The position numbers were made by a program, and so were the translations under genes. Positions 63,921 to 64,000 of a stretch of DNA of 64,000 nucleotides are shown in pieces. Positions within the stretch are counted from its first letter, which is position 1. Every line of letters begins with the position of its first letter. The stretch is taken from positions 1,740,680-1,804,679 of the forward strand of contig OZ037767.1 in NCBI GenBank assembly GCA_964035545.1, read 5' to 3'. Source of the DNA: Bugula neritina. Taxonomy: Eukaryota > Bryozoa > Gymnolaemata > Cheilostomatida > Bugulidae. The notes beneath the pieces are model-generated. The model was not told where the DNA came from, did no database searches, and saw nothing but the letters and a program-made list of their open reading frames with translations.

Positions 63921-64000
63921 CTGTGCAATACATATGGGGACACAACTTCTGACAGTGTTCGCAATACAAATGAAAAAGAATATCAAATAGGATGTAAGAA

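Noticed and set aside
1-64000. Prokaryotic features, CRISPR arrays, or virus-derived genes
   Set aside because: Regular repeats here are minisatellites without unique spacers; all recognised genes are spliced animal genes, and no viral protein was recognised.

Overview
This is AT-rich animal nuclear DNA carrying nine protein-coding genes, every one split by GT-AG introns. An EAG-type potassium channel, a TMEM26 pair, a RHOU/RHOV-type GTPase and a CNBD2-like protein point to Metazoa, probably an invertebrate. I cannot fix the phylum from the sequence. Intergenic and intronic DNA is rich in minisatellites and simple repeats, and two copies of one tRNA-derived SINE family are present. No bacterial-style features, CRISPR arrays or rRNA genes were seen.

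Layout. 1-4324 (-): 5' end of an EAG-type voltage-gated K+ channel (N-terminal cap plus PAS domain), running off the left edge. 4325-9492: intergenic. 9493-13184 and 14126-19177 (both -): two tandem TMEM26-family membrane protein genes with the same intron phases; the second carries a giant Ser/Thr/Asn-rich loop in one exon. 19178-21047: intergenic, with an orphan coding-like fragment. 21048-24270 (-): C9orf78/TLS1 homologue. 25492-28140 (-): FCF1/UTP24, whose first coding exon is only the ATG. 28713-39701 (+): POLA2, DNA polymerase alpha subunit B, divergent from FCF1. 44122-50551 (-): RHOU/RHOV-like GTPase. 50915-57149 (+): GINS1/PSF1, divergent from the GTPase. 59315-63920 (-): CNBD2-like protein, running off the right edge.

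Functional grouping. POLA2 (primase-polymerase) and GINS1 (CMG helicase) both act at the replication fork and lie about 11 kb apart in the same orientation. Each shares a short divergent promoter with a non-replication gene. FCF1 (18S rRNA maturation) and C9orf78 (spliceosome-associated) are housekeeping nuclear proteins. The channel, TMEM26 pair, Rho GTPase and CNBD2-like gene belong to membrane and signalling biology.

The most unusual theme is that several intronic minisatellites contain, once per unit, a copy of the adjacent authentic splice site: the acceptor in C9orf78 intron 6 and POLA2 intron 6, the donor in GINS1 intron 4. Other arrays (TMEM26-A intron 2, POLA2 intron 13) repeat acceptor-like signals. 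In C9orf78 and the CNBD2-like gene the unit length is a multiple of three and the exon's reading frame stays open into the array. Separately, a 30-bp minisatellite places four CCAAT boxes exactly 30 bp apart just upstream of TMEM26-A.
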